DNA of 64,000 nt from NCBI GenBank assembly GCA_945280365.1, contig CALYQD010000001.1, positions 286,306 through 350,305 on the forward strand. Direction: 5' to 3'. The stretch comes from an uncultured Apibacter sp. Its GTDB lineage: Bacteria; Bacteroidota; Bacteroidia; Flavobacteriales; Weeksellaceae. The notes beneath the pieces were generated by a model. The model saw nothing but the letters and a program-made list of their open reading frames with translations. It was not told the DNA's origin and made no database searches. Made by a program: the position numbers and the translations under genes. Shown here piece after piece: positions 37,445 through 45,427 of this stretch (position 1 is its first letter; the number at the start of each line of letters is the position of its first letter).

Positions 37445-38584
37445 ATGCCCCTAAAAGTAAGCTATTCCGTATCTGCCCCTTTTGCGGAAAGATAAAATCA
37501 AAGTAAGCGGACAATGTCCCTTGTACCTCCTTATTATTTTAAATTCTCATAAATTAAAAATTCCCTTGGGGGTATCAGAAGACCCCAAAGACCGAGATAG
37601 CCTAAAAAAGAGGTTCAAAGGAAAAGGCTATGCCACTTTGAACAACCTCTTAGACAGAGAAGAGCGAAAAATAAAAGACTTCATCAACCAGACTATTTCA
37701 GCCGAGCAAAATATAAAGTTGGAAAAAATAAATAATTTTGTAAATAAAAAGAACCTCCATGACTTCTTTACCTTCTTTGAAAAAATATTCTGTCCCCTGA
37801 GGCTTCAAAACATAGAAGAAGGAACCCAATATCATTACAAGCTATTAGGAAAAGTCCTGAAAGAATACAGGCCCGGTTTAAGTCTGCAAGACATGGACTT
37901 AAATTTTATACAGGAGTTTGATTGATACCTGAAAGACAACAATAAAGGAGTATGGAGTACCCATAAAAACCTGAAATCAGTACTCCTTTAGGCAAAAAAG
38001 CTGAATTACATGGAAGATAATCACTCACTACGATGAATTTAAAGTTCCCAGCCCAAACATAAAACCCATTTCCTGACTTCCCCGGAAGTAGAAAAAAATC
38101 AAAAACCTTGAACTCAATGAAAGCCTGGGCCAGACCAGGGATAAATTCCTGTTAACCTGTTATACCGGGCTTCGGTTTTTCGATATTCTCCAAATTATCC
38201 GCGAGAACTGGGGAAGAGTTCACGGAACCGTTCATATGGAAATGCAAAATGGTACGAGTTCCTTTAACCAGAAATTCCTTAAAAATAATCCAGAAATACC
38301 AAAAGTTCAAACCCAAGGACGAGCCTATATTTAAAAAAGTTTCCAACCAGAAATTAAACGATATGCTCAAAGTAATAGACAAAAAAGCCGGGGTAAACCC
38401 CAGCCTGTCCTTTCACTGGGCAAAGCATACCTATGGTACATTGTTAGCTAACAGTAGGTTTAATGCCTTTGAGATAAGGAAGCTACTGGGGCATAAAGAC
38501 CTGAAACAGTCTTTGGTTTATGTAAATTCCACTGATAAAATGATGAAGGAGAAAATAAAGGATGCAGATTTCTTTAATAAGTAA
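37445..38584 (+). pseudogene. Degraded tyrosine recombinase (island integrase)
   Basis: The frames 37445, 37482-37925 and 38249-38584 together spell a Bacteroidota phage-type integrase: an Arm-like N terminus ('KIKVSGQCPLYLLIIL'), a core-binding domain ('YHYKLLGKVLKEYRPGL'), and a catalytic domain with 'CYTGLRF' (Arg I), 'FHWAKHTYGTLL' and 'LLGHKDLKQSLVYV' (His and nucleophile Tyr). There is a frameshift near 37480, in-frame stops at 37922 and near 37989, and further frame changes before 38249. The HxxR box reads HWAK, so the catalytic Arg is Lys. The enzyme is dead, and the island is no longer self-mobile. Confidence 0.85.
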
Positions 38585-38644
38585 GAGAAAAGAGATAAGA
38601 AGTAAGGAATAAAAAAAAACGAGTAATCTAAAAGAATCATACCA

Positions 38645-39250
38645 TTGATGAACCCAATAAATAAAGATTTCCTGCAAGAGACGGAAAACTATCTAAGTAT
38701 CCCTGAAAAAAATAAAAACAAACAATACGATTTTATAGCTGAAATTGAAAGCTACAAGCACTTGGGTTATTCTCTTCTATCCATACTAAGGGTTTGCCAT
38801 AGTGCTTTAGTAGCCAAAGAAGAAGATATACGCTACCATACCGATTTGGATATTTACAGCCTATTGGATTTAGCAAAAAGCTTAATCCCAGAACCCGAAT
38901 TTGAATTTTTAGATAAATTGAAAAAAGAGATTGAAAAACGAAAAAGTAAAATAAACAGCAGAAAAATAAGTAAAAAACTAAAAATCCTTGAAAAACTCCT
39001 GGATAGACAGGATTTTTATAAGGTAATACAAATTATTCAGGGTATTCCCTTTTTGCAGGGTACAGGAAACTTCATAGATAGTTGGTTTTCCATAAATAGG
39101 ATTAAAGGAAAGGGAATTTTTTTAAGATTTATCTTTATTTCTGCTTTTGGTTTTTCTGAATTTATTTTCCTATTCTCCTGTGCAGGAAGCAGAATAAAAT
39201 TGAGATGCTTAGGGATTTTAGAGCCGATTAAATCCTTTAATTCACAGTGA
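38645..39250 (+). CDS. Hypothetical protein, C-terminal part doubtful
   Basis: The first ~115 residues have normal protein character ('IAEIESYKHLGYSLLSILRV', 'YSLLDLAKSLIPEPEFEFLD') and are helical and charged. From about residue 130 the frame runs antisense to the convergent LysM gene and turns into hydrophobic, unlikely sequence. The native end was therefore probably lost at a recombination junction. I do not recognise the family. ATG ATG at 38645/38648 are alternative starts. Confidence 0.4.
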   Translation: MMNPINKDFLQETENYLSIPEKNKNKQYDFIAEIESYKHLGYSLLSILRVCHSALVAKEEDIRYHTDLDIYSLLDLAKSLIPEPEFEFLDKLKKEIEKRKSKINSRKISKKLKILEKLLDRQDFYKVIQIIQGIPFLQGTGNFIDSWFSINRIKGKGIFLRFIFISAFGFSEFIFLFSCAGSRIKLRCLGILEPIKSFNSQ

Positions 39251-39351
39251 TTATTATGAAAATTTTTTAGTTCAAAAGGAGTAATATCCAATTTCTTAGA
39301 AATGCTTTCTAAGGTATCTCCTTTTTGGATTTTATAGGTTTTATGATTCAT
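39037..39351 (-). CDS. LysM-domain protein, probably truncated
   Basis: The N terminus 'YKIQKGDTLESISKKLDIT' with 'LIGSKIPKHLNFILLP' is a single LysM domain. There is no signal peptide, as in the cytoplasmic LysM proteins linked to Bacteroidota T6SS cargo. After ~80 residues the sequence loses character and ends at 39037, facing the tail of the 38645 gene, so the C-terminal part seems to be missing. Confidence 0.55.
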   Translation of the reverse strand: MNHKTYKIQKGDTLESISKKLDITPFELKNFHNNHCELKDLIGSKIPKHLNFILLPAQENRKINSEKPKAEIKINLKKIPFPLILFMENQLSMKFPVPCKKGIP

Positions 39352-39560
39352 AGTTATCCCCTATCTTATTACGTTAAATATAGGATAAAATAAAAAACAT
39401 ACAAGATAAAAGATAAAAATAGTATCATATTTGATGACAATTCTGAAAATACAGGATAATTTATTACACAGTTTTTCCGTAATACTCTTCGGTAATTTCG
39501 TGTATAAAATCTAAAATAGATAATTCCCTATATATAACTCTACAGTAGATTTTAGATTTT

Positions 39561-39998
39561 TTACAAGAAAAACCCCTTATCAGCAAAACTGAAATAAGTT
39601 TCCTTAGTTGTTACTAAATGATCTACAAATACTAAATCCAAAAACTTACAAGCCTGTTGTATTCTCTCCGTTAAATTCCAGTCACTTTTAGAAGGATTTT
39701 GATTAGAACTTGGATGATTGTGTATAACTACAATGGCAGAAGCATTCGCTTTTAAAGCCACACTTAATATAATTCGTATATTTACTAAACAAGCAGAAAT
39801 TCCTCCTTTAGCTAAACTATAATATCCTAATATAAGATTGTTTCTATTTAAATACAATACTTTTACTTCTTCTTGTAATTCAATAGTTTTCATATTCCAA
39901 ATGGATATTGCTAAATCATATAATTGATTACTATTCTCTATTTTTATTTTCTCCTGGTTTTTATTGGTATAGGAGACTTTTATTTCTGATACTCTCAT
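39561..39998 (-). CDS. JAB/RadC-like domain protein
   Basis: From ATG 39998 the protein is 145 aa. The zinc-site motif 'VVIHNHPSSNQNPSKSDWNLT' (split here) is the HxHPS...SxxD signature of RadC/JAB metal-dependent domains, and 'GYYSLAKGG' precedes it. It lacks the N-terminal helix-hairpin-helix of full RadC. Such short forms are common on Bacteroidota mobile elements. The TTG start of the ORF track adds nine odd residues. Function is not established. Confidence 0.8.
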   Translation of the reverse strand: MRVSEIKVSYTNKNQEKIKIENSNQLYDLAISIWNMKTIELQEEVKVLYLNRNNLILGYYSLAKGGISACLVNIRIILSVALKANASAIVVIHNHPSSNQNPSKSDWNLTERIQQACKFLDLVFVDHLVTTKETYFSFADKGFFL

Positions 39999-40091
39999 GT
40001 TAAAACAAATAAAAAGTACGTCCACTTCTTGCAGAACTTATATAATAAGAATACAAAAAATGGACGTACTAAAAATTAAACAGTTAATTCT

Positions 40092-40493
40092 TCATTCAGG
40101 GAAAATGTATGATTCTCTGTTAATTCCTTTTGAATGTAGGAAGAAGTATTTTCCTTGTGGATAATTTGATTGGGTTTGTGGTGCTAGTGGATTATTTGTA
40201 CTAGTAAGATAAGTATATCGGTGTGTAAGGAGTAAAACTTCTCCAGTATCTTTTACCGTATATTCATAAGGTTCACATTCCTGTTTTTCTATACTTCCTG
40301 TTAGTTCTGAACCGATTAAGGATTGACAAATCTGTTCATCAAAAGTGCAGGATAAATAGGCTTTTTTAACAGTTGCATAATAATTCCCTGTTTTTTGGCT
40401 TAACAGCATTTCTATTCCACCAGAGATTTCCAATACAAAAAAGGAAGTTCCGTCTTCCCTTTTTCTTTCTTTGTAGTTGATAATTTTTACCAT
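40092..40493 (-). CDS. Mobile-element hypothetical protein
   Basis: From ATG 40493 the protein is 133 aa, starting 'MVKIINYKERKREDGTSFFVLEI'. 'YYATVKKAYLSCTFDE' and 'TGEVLLLTHRYTYLT' suggest a small beta-rich protein. It sits beside the RadC-like gene on the same strand, an arrangement often seen in Bacteroidota conjugative or plasmid-like elements. I know of no function for it. The ORF-track start includes ten residues upstream of this ATG. Confidence 0.55.
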   Translation of the reverse strand: MVKIINYKERKREDGTSFFVLEISGGIEMLLSQKTGNYYATVKKAYLSCTFDEQICQSLIGSELTGSIEKQECEPYEYTVKDTGEVLLLTHRYTYLTSTNNPLAPQTQSNYPQGKYFFLHSKGINRESYIFPE

Positions 40494-40523
40494 TGATTTA
40501 TGTTTTTGAGTTAGTAAGACCAC

Positions 40524-40843
40524 CAGGAAACAAAAATCCAGAGGAAAAAAGATTCAGCTTTCATCTTGAATTTTTATACAATCTGGAAATCGTCTTGTTT
40601 CCTATATAAGTGGTGGGGGAGGTTTTCCCTTTAATACTAGTGGGGATATTTAATTAGGGTAGGTTAGGCGTAGAAATTTATTATAATTTTTTTATGAAAA
40701 TTATAATAAATGATTCCTTTCATTAATAACTATTTGTTGAACAATATTTTTGGTTTATTGATGTGTTTTTAATAAGATAAATATTTTGATTAGAATTATA
40801 TTTGTAACTTTCATATCATAAAAACTATTTTAAATAAAAAATT
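40524..40843. other. Intergenic region upstream of the candidate defence pair
   Basis: About 320 A+T-rich bases between divergent genes. A good -7-like TATATTTG lies at 40797-40804, 39 bases before the ATG of the small helical protein, but no -33 TTG sits at the right distance. No other feature is visible. Confidence 0.35.
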
Positions 40844-41233
40844 ATGGCTATTTTAACTACTTCAATAATAACAGTTATAGTTACATTTTTAGCAAAAGAG
40901 GGTGCAACTAAAGTTTATGAAACTGTTATCGAAACTCTTTCAATAGAAGCAATCAATAAAATTAAAAATGTTTTCACAAAAGATGGTAAACCGAAAGAGG
41001 TTATATCTGAGTTACAGGAAAAACCTGATAGTGTAGCTAGACAAAATGCCGTAAAAGCCTTAATTGAAAAGTCAATTGAAGATGATCCAGAAATAGAAAA
41101 TGCTTTTATGGAATTTTTTCAAAAAATTCCTAATGGAATAACAACTAATATTTCACATAGTAAGAATGTAAACACTGGAGATATAAATAGTGCTGGAGGC
41201 GATATAGATTTGCGCATTGGAGATGGAATTTAA
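40844..41233 (+). CDS. Small helical protein with C-terminal amyloid-like motif (candidate effector)
   Basis: The 129-aa protein starts with a hydrophobic helix ('TTSIITVIVTFLAKEGATKV'), followed by amphipathic helices ('ALIEKSIEDDPEIENAFMEF'). The last ~25 residues are a Gly/Asn-rich tail 'KNVNTGDINSAGGDIDLRIG'. This matches the general plan of small membrane-active effector domains (Bell-like) with a C-terminal amyloid signalling motif. The next gene overlaps by 11-17 bases and begins with a matching motif. I infer that the receptor nucleates this protein's tail, and the N-terminal helices then damage the membrane. The family assignment is by pattern only. Confidence 0.55.
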   Translation: MAILTTSIITVIVTFLAKEGATKVYETVIETLSIEAINKIKNVFTKDGKPKEVISELQEKPDSVARQNAVKALIEKSIEDDPEIENAFMEFFQKIPNGITTNISHSKNVNTGDINSAGGDIDLRIGDGI

Positions 41234-41294
41234 AAATATAAATACTGGAAATATAGATAGTGGAGGAGCTCCTATAAATATTAATATAGGTGAT
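41162..41294 (+). repeat. Two-copy direct repeat encoding the shared motif
   Basis: The segments 41162-41224 and 41232-41294 align without gaps at an offset of 70 bases, with 44 of 63 bases identical by hand count. Copy 1 encodes the C-terminal motif of the small protein. Copy 2, in a different reading frame, encodes the N-terminal motif of the large protein. At protein level 12 of 21 residues are identical. Confidence 0.8.
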
Positions 41295-44200
41295 AAGAAT
41301 ATTTTTAATGATTTGACTATTTTATTAGAAGAATATAAATATCAACTTAGAGATATAGAAAAGTTATTAAATGAATTTAAACCTAAAACGGCACTACAAC
41401 AACTTAATAAGTTAGAAGAAAGGATTAATTCTTCTCCTTTAAAGGTAGATAATATAACATCTAGTAAAATTTTATTCGTTAAAGCTTTATGTCAAAGTCA
41501 CTTAAATGAATTCTCCAGAGAGACTTCTGCACAAAACTTTATTAAAGCCTATAAAAAGGACAATTATAATGAAAAACTAAGAATAAGAGCTTGTCTTGAA
41601 TATTTATTTATAAATGAATATGATAAAGCCCTTGAATTAGCTGAAGAAATTATTATAGAAGATGAATTTAATTTAGCTGCTTGGTATGTAAAAATGGTTA
41701 CTATACCTAACAAAGAATTAAAAAGGTTTATTAAAAATATACCTGAAATCGTAAGAAATGACAACAATTTTCAATATAATATACTTTATCACTTAATTTT
41801 AATAAACCAAGCTGATGATAATAAATTTGATACATTAGAAGAAATAGAGAATGAGTATGGGATTATTTTAAATATCAATTTTGATAATTTTAAAGAGTTG
41901 AGATTTGAAAATTTAAATACTTGGAAATTAATTATTGATTTAGCCTCAACTTTGATATTTAATGAATATGAATTTATTTTAAAGCAAATTTCTGAGAAAC
42001 AAGGTCTACAGATAGAAGCAAATATTACATTAAGTTCTACTTTAAGCTTATTAAATATTTTTATTAATACTCTTAAGGATAGTGAGATTGAATGTTTTCA
42101 TCAAAAATTTTACTACAATTTTTTTAATTATATTTTAAATAATGATAAAGATTATGTTAATGAATTAGAAAATATTTATAAAATTCATTATTCCAATAAA
42201 ACAGAGTGGTTTGCTACATATCTGATATGTAAAGTCTTAATAAACGAGAAAGATTATTCAAAGGGATTAGATATTATTAGTCATTATGAAACAAAGAAAG
42301 GTGAATTAACTTCAGATCTATATTATATTAAAATTATTCTCACATTTTTATTGAAAGATAATAACGATATAGTAGTTTTTTTTAGCGAGCATTTAAAAAA
42401 GGTTGGAATAATTGATGAGAAGTCTGGGATAAATATTTTGAATACTTTTATTCCTTTTTTTTTCAGAAGAAATATTGAGTTGAAACCTCAAGTAGATAAA
42501 TTATTAAATAGTCAATTTCAGTCAGAAGAATTAAAGGATTTATTAGAATGTTCTATAATTATAAAATCTACTCAAGATTTTGATAAAGATACGATTTATA
42601 AAAGGTTATTAATATTAAAAAGATTTCCTTTTAGCTATATAGGTAAAGATTTAATAGCTCAAAATTTTGCTTTAATAGGGAAAATTAAAGATGCTATTAA
42701 TTTGTTAAATTCTTATATTGACAAATCTCGAATATCATCTTCCTTACATTTGTATATAATGCTTATTTATCAGCAATTAAGTGATAAAAGTGATACAGAA
42801 CAAGGGAAGTATAAAGAATTATTAGAACTACTCAAGTTTTGGAGGATAAATAGCAATATTATTGATATTAGCTTTTTTGAAATAGAATCTAAATTATATG
42901 AATGGAAAAATGATTGGGAGAGTTTTAAAGAGTTACAAGAATTTATATATTTAAAAGACCCTAATGATTTAATAAATTTTACAAACTACTTAATATCTCT
43001 TGATAACTTGAAATTAGTAGATAAAATAGAGGACTTGTCTTCATCTATTCCTATTGAATTTGAAGATGAAAATATTGGATTAACTTTTTTCAATATTTTA
43101 ATTAAAAATAATATTGCTTTAGATAAATCTTTCTATATACTTTATAATTTAGCCATTAATTCAGGAAACAGACAAGCAAGAGAAAATTATTTTTTTAAAA
43201 GTCACTTATTCAAAGACAAATTTTTTAAACATTATAAAATAGTAAAACCTAATTATTGGGTACAATATGAATTAAATAAGAAGATTCAAGAGATAAAAAT
43301 CACAAATCCAAAAGATAAAAATCAAAATTATTTTTTAAATAAAAAAAATGGTGAAATATTCACTATAAAAACGAATCCTTTTAATGCCTTAAATCAAATA
43401 AAAATAATTAATATTTATAATGATTATTTGCACCTTTATTATGAAATTGTAAAAGAAGCTAAAAATCCCATAAATTCATTAGAAATTTATAATATGGAAA
43501 TTCCTGCCAGCCCGGAAGAATTCAATGAATATTTAAAGGAAAATTTTGGTGAAGAAGGGTCTTTAGAAAAGAGGAAAAAAGAAAAATATTTAAATGACTA
43601 TTACAATTATAGAATAGGGCTTACTGAAATAACAAGAGTTTTCAGAGAAAAATATATAGATACATATTTATACCTAACAAGTGAAAATAATCAAATTTTC
43701 ACTACGTTACCTTCACTAGCAACTATTAATATTGATATTCATAATACTTTTATCTTAGATTTCAGCACATTAATATTATTCTATCAATTAGAAAAAGAAC
43801 TTCATTTTAAATTTAAGCATAAATATATTTTATCATATCTTGTTAAAGAAAATATTGAAGATATTATTTTAGAAGAAAAAAACTCACCAAAATCTGAACT
43901 TAGTCTACAAATTACAAATGAAAAAGTAATTCCTTATTTTTTTCCAGAAAATTATAATCAACTAAGAATTGATTTCTTTGAATCTCTTTTAAGCTGGATT
44001 AATCATAATTGTATTATAGATTTAGTTGAAGAGAAATTAGATATTGCATTTAAACTTGAAAAGAATAATAAAAAATTTGGAAAATTCATGAAAATTTTCA
44101 TTGATAGTATGTATTTATCTACAAGACAAAAATCTAATTTGATTAGTAGTGATTCTTCTTTATTCCTATTCCTGAAAAAATCTAATCAACAAGCAAATAT

Positions 44201-44645
44201 AATTAATCCAGAAAAATACTTAAATTATTTTTACCCAGAAAAATGCAATACACAATTTTATAGGTACCTTTTAAAATCTAATTATTTAGGTGTTAATATA
44301 AATTTTGAAGTGATAAAAAACGAATTTTACGATTATTTATTGTCAAAAGAAAATTATTATATAAAATGTTTAGAAAATTTACAATTTTCAGTTAATGGAA
44401 ATCCTCAAATTATAAAAACGGTATGTGATTTTATTAAGGAATTGTATTTAATAAATTCCTTAAAAATTACAGAGAAGAATAGGTATGCATTTGAAATATT
44501 TAAACATACGCTTTATGGTATGCCCTCTAAATTAGCTATTGATTTGTTAAAAAATTTAGAAAAAGAATTTAAACTTTTAGGAGATTATTATATTCAAGTT
44601 TTAACTACATTTAAAAGTTGTATGGATTTTTATAAAAAACTCTAA
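41223..44645 (+). CDS. Large helical-repeat protein with N-terminal amyloid-like motif and PIN-like C-terminal region (candidate receptor)
   Basis: About 1140 aa from ATG 41223 (the ORF track uses TTG 41217). Residues ~3-24 carry 'KNINTGNIDSGGAPININIG', which matches the tail of the preceding protein. The following ~750 residues are helical repeats of TPR type ('YDKALELAEEIIIEDEFNLA', 'IGKIKDAINLLNSYIDKSRI'). The C-terminal third has 'NTFILDFSTLILFYQLEKEL' and later 'LISSDSSLFLFLK', spaced like the first and later acidic motifs of PIN-domain nucleases. No P-loop or NACHT/NB-ARC motif is seen. There is no signal peptide, so it is cytoplasmic. I propose a sensor in an island-encoded defence system. 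The PIN call is tentative. Confidence 0.5.
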   Translation: MEFKNINTGNIDSGGAPININIGDKNIFNDLTILLEEYKYQLRDIEKLLNEFKPKTALQQLNKLEERINSSPLKVDNITSSKILFVKALCQSHLNEFSRETSAQNFIKAYKKDNYNEKLRIRACLEYLFINEYDKALELAEEIIIEDEFNLAAWYVKMVTIPNKELKRFIKNIPEIVRNDNNFQYNILYHLILINQADDNKFDTLEEIENEYGIILNINFDNFKELRFENLNTWKLIIDLASTLIFNEYEFILKQISEKQGLQIEANITLSSTLSLLNIFINTLKDSEIECFHQKFYYNFFNYILNNDKDYVNELENIYKIHYSNKTEWFATYLICKVLINEKDYSKGLDIISHYETKKGELTSDLYYIKIILTFLLKDNNDIVVFFSEHLKKVGIIDEKSGINILNTFIPFFFRRNIELKPQVDKLLNSQFQSEELKDLLECSIIIKSTQDFDKDTIYKRLLILKRFPFSYIGKDLIAQNFALIGKIKDAINLLNSYIDKSRISSSLHLYIMLIYQQLSDKSDTEQGKYKELLELLKFWRINSNIIDISFFEIESKLYEWKNDWESFKELQEFIYLKDPNDLINFTNYLISLDNLKLVDKIEDLSSSIPIEFEDENIGLTFFNILIKNNIALDKSFYILYNLAINSGNRQARENYFFKSHLFKDKFFKHYKIVKPNYWVQYELNKKIQEIKITNPKDKNQNYFLNKKNGEIFTIKTNPFNALNQIKIINIYNDYLHLYYEIVKEAKNPINSLEIYNMEIPASPEEFNEYLKENFGEEGSLEKRKKEKYLNDYYNYRIGLTEITRVFREKYIDTYLYLTSENNQIFTTLPSLATINIDIHNTFILDFSTLILFYQLEKELHFKFKHKYILSYLVKENIEDIILEEKNSPKSELSLQITNEKVIPYFFPENYNQLRIDFFESLLSWINHNCIIDLVEEKLDIAFKLEKNNKKFGKFMKIFIDSMYLSTRQKSNLISSDSSLFLFLKKSNQQANIINPEKYLNYFYPEKCNTQFYRYLLKSNYLGVNINFEVIKNEFYDYLLSKENYYIKCLENLQFSVNGNPQIIKTVCDFIKELYLINSLKITEKNRYAFEIFKHTLYGMPSKLAIDLLKNLEKEFKLLGDYYIQVLTTFKSCMDFYKKL

Positions 44646-44729
44646 TAATAAAAAGTATAATTACTAATTGTAAGATTTATAATAAATTATATTTATTATA
44701 GATTGTAAGTAATTTTACAAATTATTCAT

Positions 44730-45251
44730 TCAAAAAAGTAGGTTTCTTCGGTTTATTTGTGTCTTTGTCTTTCCAATGAAAAAAATCATAAGGATAAATT
44801 GATTATTTCTTAAAATACTATCATCTAAACCTTTTATTTTTACTAAAGCTCCTGCTTCCCAACACCAGTATCCGTAGAAGTTTCTGCCATTTTCAAATTT
44901 ATGCGTATTGTATTCATAATCTAAATTTTCAAGAGTGTAATAATATATTTTTAATTTTTTTAATGCTTCGATTTTATCTTCGGTTTTTAATATATCAGCA
45001 AAGAAGTTTACAGATTTGTTATCATCTATTAGTAATTTTTCTTTTATGGGGTAATCGGATATCTGGCTATTTATAAAATAATCAATAACAAAGTCTTGAA
45101 ATTTTTTTTCTTTTATAGTAGTTGCTAAATCCTCAAAATATTCTTTCTCTACATCTGCAAGTATCCCTAAAGAAATTATCTCTAACAGACTCCAGACGTT
45201 GGATTCTGTTACCTTCCCATGACAAAAAATTCCTCTAAAAAAAGAAGACAA
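44730..45251 (-). CDS. DUF1911-type (PoNi-like) immunity protein, N-terminally truncated
   Basis: The 173-aa frame contains 'LEIISLGILADVEKEYFEDL' and 'GYWCWEAGALVKIKGLDDS', the core of DUF1911 proteins, some of which (PoNi) neutralise PD-(D/E)xK nuclease toxins. The usual N-terminal DUF1910 half is missing. The first ~17 residues ('MSSFFRGIFCHGKVTES') come from a sequence repeated at 53.6 kb. No cognate toxin is next to it. It is probably an orphan or residual immunity gene left by cargo exchange. The last residues ('KTKTQINRRNLLF') are also untypical. Confidence 0.65.
   Translation of the reverse strand: MSSFFRGIFCHGKVTESNVWSLLEIISLGILADVEKEYFEDLATTIKEKKFQDFVIDYFINSQISDYPIKEKLLIDDNKSVNFFADILKTEDKIEALKKLKIYYYTLENLDYEYNTHKFENGRNFYGYWCWEAGALVKIKGLDDSILRNNQFILMIFFIGKTKTQINRRNLLF
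45195..45235. repeat. Dispersed ~40-bp repeat, copy A
   Basis: GACGTTGGATTCTGTTACCT and the following ~20 bases match 53579-53619 with only a few mismatches. This copy lies at the truncated 5' end of the DUF1911 gene. The other lies upstream of a decayed minus-strand gene. Confidence 0.6.
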
Positions 45252-45311
45252 AACATTTTATCCAATAATGTGCGAAAAATAGTACATTTGAGAGATAAAA
45301 GCCCAAATAAT

Positions 45312-45377
45312 ATGAAAGGAGGGAAAATAGTTCGCACCATAGGGGGAGAAAGTATAAAAAGGGCAAAAGGCCTATAA
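45312..45377 (+). other. Frameshifted leader of the metallopeptidase effector
   Basis: ATG 45312 opens 'MKGGKIVRTIGGESIKRAKG', ending at a TAA at 45375. The main ORF's frame reads in from 'PITLTANGGDLTFNAKKVT' just after. Adding one C in the GGCC run near 45371 would fuse them into one protein. Start sequences of this type (short 'GKIVKI.GG' leaders) are typical of Bacteroidota T6SS effectors. Confidence 0.6.
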
Positions 45378-45427
45378 CCCTTACAGCCAATGGAGGAGAT
45401 CTTACTTTTAATGCAAAAAAGGTTACT

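Noticed and set aside
40844-41233. Reading the 129-aa protein as a simple holin or toxin-antitoxin antidote
   Set aside because: Only one hydrophobic helix is present, and the C-terminal motif shared with the next gene is not explained by a holin or an antitoxin.
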